Shown here: piece after piece, positions 25,456 to 35,065 of the stretch | Numbering within the stretch: the first letter of the stretch is position 1 | How the letters are laid out: each line of letters starts with the position of its first letter | Origin: DASXYG01 sp036502625 | GTDB taxonomy: Bacteria > Actinomycetota > Actinomycetes > Streptosporangiales > Streptosporangiaceae | DNA length: 64,000 nt | Assembly: GCA_036502625.1 (NCBI GenBank) | Contig: DASXYG010000125.1 | Location: 25,038 to 89,037 of the forward strand | Reading direction: 5' to 3' | Program-made: the position numbers and the translations under genes | The notes under the pieces: model-generated | The model's input: only the letters and a program-made list of their open reading frames with translations | What the model was told of the DNA's origin: nothing | Databases searched by the model: none

Positions 25456-26952
25456 TCACGCGGGCACGGGCGCGCCGAACCACCGGGCCAGCGCCGCGGT
25501 GGGCGCCGCGCCCGAGTTGCCCGTACGCGCGGCCCAGCAGACGTGGCCGTCGGGGCGGACGAGCACGGCCGCAAGATCGCGCATCCCGAGATGGTCGACG
25601 GGCCGTACGGCGACGTGGTCGACGCCCGGGTGCCGTACGCACCGCTCGCCGGACGCCTGGAACGACAGGTGCAGGCCGCGCCCGGTGCGCGTGAGGCGGC
25701 TCAGCCGGGTCGGGCCGTCCGGCGTCACGAGGTCCAGGTCGGGCAGGTAGCGGCCGAGCAGCGGGTCCGCCGGTGCGTCCGGCATGGGGTAGCGGATGCC
25801 GAGCCCGGAGATCGTCTCGGCCAGGTGGCGGTTGGTGTCCGGCAGCGCGAGCAGTTCGGTTACCACGCCGCGCAGCGCCGCGACGTCGTCGTCGGGAACG
25901 CCGAGCACGCCCTGCGCGCGGCCGTACGCCAGCACGCGCGCGGCCACCGGGTGGCGTTCGTCGTGGTAGCTGTCGAGCAGGCCGTCCGGCGCGTGGCCGC
26001 GGACCTGCGCGGCGAGCTTCCAGCCGAGGTTGAACGCGTCCTGCAGGCCGAGGTTGAGGCCCTGGCCGCCGGTGGGCGCGTGGATGTGCGCGGCGTCGCC
26101 GGCGAGCAGCACCCGGCCGTCGCGGTAGCGCTCGGCCTGGCGCGCCGCGTCGGTGAACCGCGACGCCCACTGGATGCGCCGCAGCGTGAGCGCGTCGCCG
26201 TACGCGTTCCGGAGCGCGGCGCGCACCTCGTCGCCGGTGACCGGCGCGTCCCGGTCGGTGACCTGCTGCTCCGGGCCGGCGAAGACGATGCGGTGCAGGC
26301 CGCCGGCCAGCGGCACGATCGTGAGGACCCGGCCGTCGCGCGGCGTGAGGGACGGCAGCGCCCAGGCGTCAGGGATGGCGCCGCCGGGGTCGGCGAGCGC
26401 GACGTCGGCGACGACCGCCCGCACGCGGGCGTCGCGGCCCGGGAACGGCACCGCGGCGAGCTTGCGCACCGCGCTGCGTCCTCCATCGCAACCGACCAGA
26501 TAGCGTCAGGTCAGGTCGTACGTTCCGGTGTCCGTGGCGATCGTCGCGGTGACGCGCTCGGCGTCCTGGGCGAGGCCCGTGAGGGTGTGGCCGCGCTCGA
26601 TGCGGACGCCGTGGCGCGCGAGGCGCTCCTCGAGGAGGGCCTCGACGCGGGCCTGCGGGATGCCGACCTGGTACGGGTGCCGGGTGTCCAGCGCGGTGTA
26701 GTCGAGCGGGGTGTCCAGGCCGGCGAAGTGCCCGGCGGGGATGCGGTCCAGCGCCTGGTCCAGCAGCGGGTCGAGGAGGCCGCGGAGGTCCAGGGCCTCG
26801 GCGGACCGCGGCTGGAGGTTCAGCGCCTTGGACAGGCCGATGCGCTCGGGAAGCCGCTCCAGCACGGTCGTCCGTACGCCCGCCAGGCCCAGTTCGTTCG
26901 CGAGCATCAGGCCCGCCGGGCCGCCGCCCGTCACGATCACGTCGGTGTCCAT
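25456..26952 (-). pseudogene. Class A flavin monooxygenase, interrupted by in-frame TGA
   Basis: The sequence encodes a complete FAD-dependent aromatic or antibiotic hydroxylase of about 498 codons. It has the Rossmann motif VTGGGPAGLMLANELGLAG, the DG motif YLVGCDGGRSAVRK, the GD motif VLLAGDAAHIHAPTGGQG and a C-terminal thioredoxin-like domain (VLVRPDGHVCW). A TGA at 26506-26508 interrupts it after YDLT; the same frame resumes at once with RYLVGCDGG. No base is gained or lost. It starts at the ATG at 26950-26952 with GAGGAA. It is the last gene of the tetR operon. A recent nonsense mutation or a base-call error are the leading explanations. Confidence 0.8.
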
Positions 26953-26978
26953 GGTTCCTCGATTCCGTGTCGCCGCGG

Positions 26979-27626
26979 TCAGGCGCGGAGGTTGCGGCGC
27001 TTGGTGTAGATGACGTGGAACAGCACCATCGGCACGACGATGACCGGCCAGACCAGGTGCATCGCGGCGGGCGCCGCGTCGACGGGCAGGGTGTAGGCGA
27101 AGGCGAGGTTGACCACGGCGTTGAGCACGGTGGCGACGCCCCAGACGATCGTCAGGACGCGGAGGCCGTGGCGGAACGCGGCGTCGTGCTCCCAGCGCGC
27201 GGCCCACTGCGCGGCGCCCTCCGCGCCGACCTTCGTGATCACGAAGCTGCGGAACACGGTCATCAGCGCGGGGCGGCCGACGACGACCGACCCGAGGAAC
27301 CAGACGCCGGCCAGCCCGATGAGCATGCCCGACCAGGCGTCCCGTACGAGCATCAGCCGCGGGTCGCCGGTGAGCGCCGACAGGACGAGCCCGACCGCCA
27401 CGGCGGTGAGGATGAACAGCGCGAAGTACTCCAACTGGCGGCGGCTGATGAGCCGGTGGACGATGACCGCGACCGGCACGACCGCCGAGAGCAGCAGCGC
27501 CCACCACTGGGCCACTCCGGCGAGGCGCAGCCCGTAGAACACGCCGAGCGGGAGGACGAGGTCGGTGAGCAGCGACAGGACGATCGCCTTGCGGCCGCTC
27601 GCCGGATGCGTCGCGGTGTCCGTCAT
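26979..27626 (-). CDS. VC0807-like multi-spanning membrane protein
   Basis: This 215-residue protein has about six hydrophobic segments, for example IVLSLLTDLVLPLGVFYGL, WWALLLSAVVPVAVIVH and MHLVWPVIVVPMVLFHVIY. It resembles the VC0807/DUF3159 group of intracellular septation-like membrane proteins; no biochemical role is established. It is translationally coupled to tetR by an ATGA overlap (27623-27626) and lies 26 nt before the monooxygenase, so all three form one operon. Confidence 0.75.
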   Translation of the reverse strand: MTDTATHPASGRKAIVLSLLTDLVLPLGVFYGLRLAGVAQWWALLLSAVVPVAVIVHRLISRRQLEYFALFILTAVAVGLVLSALTGDPRLMLVRDAWSGMLIGLAGVWFLGSVVVGRPALMTVFRSFVITKVGAEGAAQWAARWEHDAAFRHGLRVLTIVWGVATVLNAVVNLAFAYTLPVDAAPAAMHLVWPVIVVPMVLFHVIYTKRRNLRA

Positions 27627-28267
27627 GAGGTGGTGTCCTTCCTGATGGCGCGGCCGAAGAGCCTCACGAGCTCGGCCGCGTAGGAGTCGAGGTCGAGCTC
27701 GGGGTCGAGGGAGTGCTGCAGGGCCGCGTTGTCGATCGCGGCGCGCAGCGTGCGGGCCATGACGAGGGGGTCGAAGTCGAGGTAGGCGCCGTCGCGCTGG
27801 CCCTCGCGGAACTCCTGCTCCAGCAGGGAGACCGCGGACACCGGGCCCTCCAGCGCGTACGGCCGGCCGTCCTCGGTGCGGGCGTTGTTGGCGATCTCCA
27901 CGATCGACCGGATGTGGCTCGGCCGGTCGCGCATGAACTCCAGGTTCGCCGTGATGTAGACGGCGACGCGCTCCCAGTGGCCGGAGGCGGCGCGGATGCG
28001 CGGCTGCATGAACGCGACCGCGGCGCCCATCGCCTCCTCGGCGACCGCCTGGATCAGCTCGTCCTTCCCGGCGAAGTGGTACGAGATCAGCCGCGTGCTG
28101 CTGATGCCGGCGCGCTTGGCGATCTTCGCGAACGACGTCTGCCCGTAGCCGAGCTCGGCGAGGACCTCGATCGCGGCCGCGATGATCTGGGCCCGGCGTG
28201 CGCTCGCGGCGGGCGAGGGCGTGCCGGACGATCCGTCTCTTACTTGCATGAGTAATAAGTTACTCAT
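27623..28267 (-). CDS. TetR family transcriptional regulator
   Basis: This 214-residue regulator has an N-terminal HTH (IIAAAIEVLAELGYGQTSFA, then KRAGISSTRLISYHF). A ligand-binding C-terminal domain resembles TetR_C-type domains of efflux and monooxygenase regulators. The ATG at 28265-28267 has GGAG 8 nt upstream; the ATG at 28249 is an alternative. Two overlapping palindromes cover the start, a strong sign of autorepression of this operon. The effector could be a substrate of the monooxygenase. Confidence 0.88.
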   Translation of the reverse strand: MSNLLLMQVRDGSSGTPSPAASARRAQIIAAAIEVLAELGYGQTSFAKIAKRAGISSTRLISYHFAGKDELIQAVAEEAMGAAVAFMQPRIRAASGHWERVAVYITANLEFMRDRPSHIRSIVEIANNARTEDGRPYALEGPVSAVSLLEQEFREGQRDGAYLDFDPLVMARTLRAAIDNAALQHSLDPELDLDSYAAELVRLFGRAIRKDTTS

Positions 28268-28276
28268 ACGAGTAAC
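28248..28276. promoter_or_regulatory. Compound TetR operator
   Basis: Two overlapping perfect inverted repeats are visible: ATGAGTAA-TAAG-TTACTCAT (28248-28267) and GTTACTC-ATAC-GAGTAAC (28259-28276). They share the middle arm, giving three half-sites. They cover the tetR start codons and lie about 50 nt from the divergent iron box. Confidence 0.8.
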
Positions 28277-28326
28277 TCCGGTCAAGAGGAAATCGGATCG
28301 GGGGTGAACGCGACGTTCGGGGTGAC

Positions 28327-28345
28327 TTAGGTTAGCCTTACCTCA
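28327..28345 (+). promoter_or_regulatory. Iron box (DmdR/IdeR-type operator)
   Basis: TTAGGTTAGCCTTACCTCA matches the 19-bp consensus TTAGGTTAGSCTAACCTAA at 17 positions. It includes TAGGTT (28328-28333), usable as a -10 box, and ends on the first base of the ATG. The transcript may be leaderless, with repression by the iron-bound regulator blocking the polymerase. Confidence 0.85.
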
Positions 28346-29328
28346 TGCTGACCTCTGCCGCTGTGCGGCGTGTTCTCGTGTGCCTGATGGCCGCGGTTCT
28401 CGGTGCGGCGGCGCTCGCCGCGTGCGGATCGCCCGACACCAAATCGCGCGAGTCCGGGGGCTCCGTCTCGATCAAGCACAGGTTCGGTGCGACGGAGATC
28501 AAGGGCACACCGAAGCGTGTGGTCGCGCTCGACACCCAGTGGACGGACGTCCTGCTGGCGATGGGCGTCAAGCCGGTCGGGCACGCCGCGGACGCGAAGA
28601 TGGGACCCGGCGGCCGCGCGCCGTGGCAGACGGGCCTGCCCGCCTCGAGCAGGTCGTTCACCCTCGACATCAAGGGCCCGCCGCTTGAGCAGGTGGCCGC
28701 GATGCACCCCGACCTGATCGTCGGCACGTACACGATCACCGACCGCACGATGTACGACAAGCTCAGCGACATCGCGCCGACGGTCGCGTCCGTCGACGAC
28801 CGCCAGGTGGAGCGCTGGCAGGACCTCGTGGGCGTGGCCGGGAAGATCTTCCACGACCCCGCCAAGGCCAAGCGGATCGTGGACGGCGTGAACGGCAAGG
28901 TCGCCGCGATCCGCAAGCAGATGCCCTGGCTGAACGGCAAGACGTTCGCCCTCGCGCAGTACATGGTCGGCGACTCCGTGATCGCGGTGGCCGATCCGTC
29001 CGACGGGTCGAGCGTGCTGTTCACGTCGCTCGGCATGCGGCAGTACCCGAGGCTCGTCGCCGAGGGGAAGCGCCAGAAATCGGCCAGGATCCAGGTCAGC
29101 CCCGAACGCCTGGACGTCCTGCGCTCCGACCTGCTGCTGTTCCTGATCAACGGCGGGACGAAGGCGAACCTGAAGGACCTGCCCGGGTGGAACGACCTGC
29201 CGTCCGTACGCGACGGCTCCGCGGCGGTGCTGGACTATCCGACGATCGCCGGCCTGAACATCCCCACCCCGTTGTCGATCCCCGCGGCCCTCGACAAGGT
29301 CACCCCGGCGCTGCGCGCGCTCAAGTAG
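28345..29328 (+). CDS. Iron-siderophore ABC transporter substrate-binding lipoprotein
   Basis: This 327-residue lipoprotein has the lipobox LAAC after a hydrophobic signal (VLVCLMAAVLGAAALAAC). The class III periplasmic-binding fold is seen in KRVVALDTQWTDVLLAMGV, HPDLIVGTYTIT and YPTIAGLNIPTPLSIP. It would bind a ferric siderophore outside the cell. No ribosome-binding site is visible, but an iron box sits directly upstream. No permease or ATPase gene adjoins it, so it must use a transporter encoded elsewhere. Its stop overlaps the convergent MFS gene by 8 nt. Confidence 0.9.
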   Translation: MLTSAAVRRVLVCLMAAVLGAAALAACGSPDTKSRESGGSVSIKHRFGATEIKGTPKRVVALDTQWTDVLLAMGVKPVGHAADAKMGPGGRAPWQTGLPASSRSFTLDIKGPPLEQVAAMHPDLIVGTYTITDRTMYDKLSDIAPTVASVDDRQVERWQDLVGVAGKIFHDPAKAKRIVDGVNGKVAAIRKQMPWLNGKTFALAQYMVGDSVIAVADPSDGSSVLFTSLGMRQYPRLVAEGKRQKSARIQVSPERLDVLRSDLLLFLINGGTKANLKDLPGWNDLPSVRDGSAAVLDYPTIAGLNIPTPLSIPAALDKVTPALRALK

Positions 29329-30652
29329 CGCGGTCCGCCGCCGGCGTTTCCCGTGAAACCGCCCGGTCCGGACCCGCTCCGGGCCGGGCGCCGAACCAGT
29401 ACGCCACGGCCGTCGCCGCGAAGCCCGCGATCATCACGATGAGGATGGGGTACGAGACGCCGGTCGACGGGATCGTGGCCGCGGCGAACGCGCCGGCCGC
29501 CACGAACATGACGTTGAAGAGCATGTCGTACACCGCGAACACGCGGCCGCGGTAGGCGTCGCCCGTGGACTCCTGGACGATCGTGTCGACGCAGATCTTG
29601 ACGCTCTGGGAGACGACGCCGAGGACGAAGCCCGCCGCCGCGAACGGCGCTTCCTTCATCGGCAGCCCGGCCGCGGCCAGCGTCACCGCCGCCGTGGCGA
29701 ACAGCACGGTGATCCACGCGCGCCTGCTCAGCCACCGGGTCGCCGGCGGCGTGATGAACGCGGCGACGAAGAACCCGGCGCCGGACGCGATCACCACGAT
29801 GCCGAACCCCGCGAGCGCCGCGCCCGACTGGCCGGGCGCGTTGAAGTAGTTGCGGTACAGCAGCGCGGTCATCAGCGTCAGCAGGCCGTACCAGAACCGG
29901 TGGGCGGCGATCGCGGCGAGCGCGACGGCGACCGGACGCGACGCGAGGATGTGCCGTACGCCGTCGACCAGGCCCACCGCGACGTTGCGCATGGCGTGCC
30001 TGGCTTTGGGGAGCGTGCCGGCGAGGTCGGGACCGAGCATGCGGTGCGGGATCGACGTGGCCACCAGGGACGTCGCGATGTACAGCAGCGCGGAGCAGCC
30101 GAGCGCGAGGCCGCTGCCGCGCGGGTCGCCGACCAGCAGCAGGCGCGGGATGACCCCGCCGACGGCGGCGCCCGCGAACGTGATGACGGTGCCGGCCGTG
30201 GGCGTCACGGCGTTGGCCACGAGCAGCTCGTCGCGGGGCACCACATGTGGTAGCGCGGCGGACAGCGCCGACAGGAAGAACCGGTTCACGCCGAGGACGG
30301 CGAGCGCGGCGACGTAGAACATCGCGCCGTCGTGCTCCGTGGCCACCAGCGCGCCGGTGACGGCGACCAGGCCGGTGCGGACGAGCGCGGAGTAGACCAG
30401 CACCTGGCGGCGCGACCAGCGGTCGATGAAGACGCCGGCGAACGGGCCGACGATGGAGTACGGCAGGAGCAGCACGGCGAAGGCGGCGGCCGCCGCGCCC
30501 GCGGACGTCTGCTTCTCCGGTGAGAAGAACACGTATCCGGCGAGGCCGCCGGTGAAGATGCCGTCGCCGAACTGCGAGATGAGGCGCACGGCGAAGAGTC
30601 GCCGGAAGTACCGGCCACGGATGACCGTGCGCAGATCGGCGAGGTACCCCAC
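29321..30652 (-). CDS. MFS transporter
   Basis: This 443-residue protein has about 12 membrane helices. The MFS loop motif appears as GVFIDRWSRRQVLVYSALV between helices 2 and 3. It resembles the drug or siderophore exporter subfamilies (MFS_3/EntS type), which could fit the convergent siderophore-binding gene, but the substrate is inferred only from the neighbour. The C-terminal tail contains a near-parS sequence (29346-29359, one mismatch). Confidence 0.85.
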   Translation of the reverse strand: MGYLADLRTVIRGRYFRRLFAVRLISQFGDGIFTGGLAGYVFFSPEKQTSAGAAAAAFAVLLLPYSIVGPFAGVFIDRWSRRQVLVYSALVRTGLVAVTGALVATEHDGAMFYVAALAVLGVNRFFLSALSAALPHVVPRDELLVANAVTPTAGTVITFAGAAVGGVIPRLLLVGDPRGSGLALGCSALLYIATSLVATSIPHRMLGPDLAGTLPKARHAMRNVAVGLVDGVRHILASRPVAVALAAIAAHRFWYGLLTLMTALLYRNYFNAPGQSGAALAGFGIVVIASGAGFFVAAFITPPATRWLSRRAWITVLFATAAVTLAAAGLPMKEAPFAAAGFVLGVVSQSVKICVDTIVQESTGDAYRGRVFAVYDMLFNVMFVAAGAFAAATIPSTGVSYPILIVMIAGFAATAVAYWFGARPGAGPDRAVSRETPAADRAT

Positions 30653-30677
30653 AGCGATCAGGTTACGGCCGAAACGA

Positions 30678-30712
30678 CGCCCCCCGGTCCGCGTGCGCGG
30701 AACCGGGGGGCG
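30678..30712 (-). terminator. Terminator after the peptide ABC operon
   Basis: A GC-rich stem of about 16 bp with a one-base bulge (30678-30693 with 30696-30712) follows the dppB stop on the minus strand. It precedes a short T-tract (TCGTTTC). Confidence 0.7.
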
Positions 30713-30734
30713 AAGATCAGCGGTCGGCTCGGGG

Positions 30735-31697
30735 TCAGCTCAGCCGTACGCGCGGATCGAGGAACGAATAACTGATGTCCACGATCAGGTTGGCGACCGT
30801 CACGATCGCCGCCACCAGCAGCACCACGCCGATGATCACCGGGAGGTCGCCGTTGGTGGACGCCTGGAGCGTGAGCTGGCCGATGCCCTGGAGGCCGAAG
30901 ACCTGCTCGGTCACCACGACGCCGCCCAGCAGCGCGCCGATGTCCACACCGAACTGCGTCAGCACCGGTGTGAGCGCCGACCGCAGGCCGTGCCGGTAGA
31001 TCACCCGGCGCTCGGTGAGGCCCTTGGAGCGCGCCGTACGGATGTAGTCCTCGCCGAGCACGTCGAGCAGCGATCCGCGTGTCAGCCGTGAGTACGTGGC
31101 CGCCTGGACGGTCGCCAGCGTGATCCACGGGAGGATCATCCGGTTCAGCCAGAACGCCGGGTCGGTCGTGATGTCCGGCGCCGGACCGCCCGCCTGGAGG
31201 TACGGCAGGCCCCACTGTTCGAACTTGAAGAAGAAGATGAACGACAGCGTCAGGCCGAGCACGAACGTCGGCATCGAGATGCCGCCGAGCACGAACACCG
31301 TCGCCGCGCGGTCCATGACGCCGCGGGCGCGGGTGGCGCTGAGCACGCCGACCGTGACACCGACGACCAGCCACAGCACCGAGGCGCCGAGCACCAGGGA
31401 GATCGTGGCCTGGAGGCCGCCGGCGAGGATCGAGCCGACCGACGCGTTGCTGAAGAACGAGTAGCCGAGGTCGCCGTGCAGCAGCCGGCCGAGGAAGTGG
31501 CCGTACTGCACGATCACCGGATCGTCCAGGCCGAGCCGGTGCTTGACGATCTCGACGGTCTGCGGCGGCGCCTTCGGTCCCGCGATCGTCTTGGCCGGGT
31601 TGCCCGGCGCGATGAAGAACAGCAGGAACGTGCCGGTGCTGACCAGCCACATGACGACCACCGCCAGGAGCAGGCGGCGAATGATGAACCTAAGCAC
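30735..31697 (-). CDS. dppB: Peptide ABC transporter permease, DppB type
   Basis: This 320-residue inner membrane permease starts MLRFIIRRLLLAVVVMWLVS, typical of DppB/OppB. The EAA-like loop that contacts the ATPase reads YIRTARSKGLTERRVIYRHG. About six helices are visible. It overlaps dppC by 8 nt and is the last gene of a five-gene operon. The substrate could be di- or oligopeptides, or nickel; sequence alone does not settle it. Confidence 0.9.
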   Translation of the reverse strand: MLRFIIRRLLLAVVVMWLVSTGTFLLFFIAPGNPAKTIAGPKAPPQTVEIVKHRLGLDDPVIVQYGHFLGRLLHGDLGYSFFSNASVGSILAGGLQATISLVLGASVLWLVVGVTVGVLSATRARGVMDRAATVFVLGGISMPTFVLGLTLSFIFFFKFEQWGLPYLQAGGPAPDITTDPAFWLNRMILPWITLATVQAATYSRLTRGSLLDVLGEDYIRTARSKGLTERRVIYRHGLRSALTPVLTQFGVDIGALLGGVVVTEQVFGLQGIGQLTLQASTNGDLPVIIGVVLLVAAIVTVANLIVDISYSFLDPRVRLS

Positions 31698-32691
31698 GGG
31701 CGTCCGCCTCCTGCTTCTCCACGGCCTTCCGGTCCTTCTTCCGCTTCATCGCGAAGATCCGCTCCGTACGCGGGTCGAGCGCGTCGCGGACGCCGTCGCC
31801 GAGCAGGTTGAACGCCACCGTCGTGATCAGCAGGAACCCGGCCGGGACGACGAGCGTCCACCAGGCGACCTGGTACGTGCGAAGGGCGTCGGAGAGCATG
31901 TTGCCCCAGCTCGCCGTCGGCGGCACGATGCCGAGCCCGACGTAGGAGAGCGTCGCCTCGAAGACGATCGCGATGGGGATCATCAGCGAGGCCAGCACGA
32001 TCACCGGGGCGAGGACGTTCGGCATGATCTCCACGAACATGATCCGGCCGTCGCTGCCGCCGAGCGACCGTGCCGCCTCGACGTACTCCTTCTCCTTCAA
32101 CGACAGTGTCTGGCCGCGCACGATGCGCGCCATCGCCGCCCAGTTGAAGAACGCGATGACGAGGATCGTGACCCACAGGCTCGGCCCGAGGATCGCGACC
32201 AGCGCGATCGCGAAGATGAGGTACGGGAAGGACAGCACGACGTCGATGAACCGCGCGAGGACGGTGTCGATCGGGCCGCCGTAGTAGCCGGACAGCAGCC
32301 CGACGATGACGCCCGCCACCGTCGCGATCGCCGTCGCGACGACGCCCACGAGCAGCGACACCCGCGCGCCGTACAGCGTGCGGATGAAGACGTCGCGGCC
32401 GAGGGAGTCGGTGCCGAACCAGTGCCGTCCGCTCGGGCCGTACGGCAGGCCGTCGCGGTCGAGGCCGAACCGGCGGTCCCCGATGTCGAACGGATGGCCG
32501 GTCCACTTGGAGATCAGCGGGGCGAGCAGGGCCGCCAGCACCAGGAGGATGATCACCGCGAGCGAGATCATCGACGCCTTGTCCTGGCGCAGCCGCCGCA
32601 TGGCGAGCAGCCACGGGCTCTTGCCCGCGATCTCCTGTTTGGGTTCGAGGCCGGCGTCGACGGCGCCGGACTCGATTTCGGTAAGGCTCAT
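31690..32691 (-). CDS. dppC: Peptide ABC transporter permease, DppC type
   Basis: This 333-residue partner permease has the OppC N-terminal domain with a first helix (ISLAVIILLVLAALLAPLIS). It has the periplasmic HWFGTDSLGRDVFIRTLYGA signature and an EAA loop YVEAARSLGGSDGRIMFVEI. It lies 16 nt after dppF and overlaps dppB by 8 nt. With DppB it would form the translocation pore. Confidence 0.92.
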   Translation of the reverse strand: MSLTEIESGAVDAGLEPKQEIAGKSPWLLAMRRLRQDKASMISLAVIILLVLAALLAPLISKWTGHPFDIGDRRFGLDRDGLPYGPSGRHWFGTDSLGRDVFIRTLYGARVSLLVGVVATAIATVAGVIVGLLSGYYGGPIDTVLARFIDVVLSFPYLIFAIALVAILGPSLWVTILVIAFFNWAAMARIVRGQTLSLKEKEYVEAARSLGGSDGRIMFVEIMPNVLAPVIVLASLMIPIAIVFEATLSYVGLGIVPPTASWGNMLSDALRTYQVAWWTLVVPAGFLLITTVAFNLLGDGVRDALDPRTERIFAMKRKKDRKAVEKQEADARA

Positions 32692-32707
32692 AGGGGTTAC
32701 CTGCCGA

Positions 32708-33795
<1,088 letters not shown>

Positions 33796-33799
<4 letters not shown>

Positions 33800-34890
33800 G
33801 ACGTCACCGCTCCCTTCACGTCGGCCGCGTTGGCGATCTCGTCGGCCAGGTGGCGGGCCGCGCCCGCGCGCCCGGCCTCGGCCGTGCGCCGCCGCAGCTC
33901 CTCGGCCTCCGTGCTGAGGCCCACCGCGTCGCCCGGCAGCCAGCACGCGGACAGGTGGCCGTTGCCGTCACCGACCGCGCCCAGCGGCGGCATGTCCGTC
34001 AGGCACTTGTCCATGACGTACGCGCAGCGCGGGTGGAACGGGCATCCGCTCGGCGGCTGGATCAGGCTGGGGGGCTGGCCGGTGATGGGGCGCAATCGCG
34101 ACTTCGAGCCGGTCGAAGCCGGGATCGACTCCAGCAGGCCCTTGGTGTAGGGGTGGTGCGGCTGGTAGTAGAGCGCGTTGCGGTCGGCGTACTCGATCTG
34201 CTTGCCGGCGTACATCACCATGACGTCGTTCGCCAGGTCCGCGATCACACCCAGGTCGTGGGTGATCATGACGAGCGCGGTGTCGAGCTCCCGCTGGAGG
34301 CGCAGCAGGAGGTCCAGGATCTGCGCCTGGACGGTGGCGTCGAGCGCGGTGGTGGGTTCGTCGGCGACGATGAGCTTGGGCTGCAGCGAGAGCGCCATGG
34401 CGATCATCGCGCGCTGCCGCATGCCGCCGGAGAACTGGTGCGGGAAGTCGTCCACACGGCGGTCCGGCTGCGGGATGCCGACCATCTTGAGCAGGTCGAC
34501 GGCGCGTTTGCGGGCCTGGAGTTTGCTGGTGGACGGTTCGTGGGCCCGGATCATCTCCATGATCTGCCAGCCCACTTTGTACAGCGGGTGCAATGCCGAC
34601 AGCGGGTCCTGGAAGATCATGGAGATCTCCGCGCCCCGGATGCGCCGCAGCTCGTCCGGGGTCATCTTCAGCAGGTCGCGCCCCTCGAACGTGGCCTCTC
34701 CACTGACGTCGGCCCCGGCTGTCAGTCCGAGCAGCGTCTGCGTGGAGACGCTCTTCCCCGACCCCGACTCGCCCACGATTCCGAGCGTCTGGCCACGGTC
34801 CACGCTGAACGACACACCGCGAACCGCTTGGACCAGACCGTCCGACGTTGGGAACGAGACCCGCAGATCGGTGACCTCGAGAAGACTCAT
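33796..34890 (-). CDS. dppD: Peptide ABC transporter ATPase, DppD type
   Basis: This 364-residue protein has Walker A GESGSGKS, signature FSGGMRQRAMIAMAL and Walker B KLIVADEPTTALDAT. The C-terminal Cys-bearing segment CPFHPRCAYVMDKC matches the OppD/DppD family. It is the first cytoplasmic component of the operon, about 175 nt downstream of the binding-protein gene and separated from it by a hairpin. It pairs with DppF to power import. Confidence 0.92.
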
Positions 34891-34990
34891 ATCTCCCCTT
34901 AAGCGGGTGGTAACAATGTTCGTCGGCGAGGAGCGGCCGGAGCACTGGATCGCAGGGCTCGCTGGCCGCCACTCGCCCTCTACAAGAGCA

Positions 34991-35027
34991 GCGGCCGGGC
35001 ACGACGTCCAGCGACGTGCCCGGCCGC
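34991..35027 (-). terminator. Intercistronic hairpin after the binding-protein gene
   Basis: A perfect 13-bp stem (34991-35003 with 35015-35027, 11-nt loop) built on GCGGCCGGGCACG lies between the binding-protein and dppD genes. Hairpins here usually let the binding protein be made in excess of the transporter by partial termination or 3' protection. Confidence 0.7.
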
Positions 35028-35065
35028 GCTCATCATCATCTAAACCGTGATCGAGTCCGCGTCGA

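Noticed and set aside
26506..26508. Selenocysteine decoding of the monooxygenase TGA
   Set aside because: Family members do not need a Cys or Sec at this place, and I saw no selenocysteine insertion hairpin just after the codon.
29346..29359. Near-parS sequence GTTTCCCGTGAAAC inside the MFS gene
   Set aside because: One base breaks the central palindrome, and it lies in a coding tail far from the other sites. It is more likely chance than a working ParB site, although weak binding cannot be excluded.
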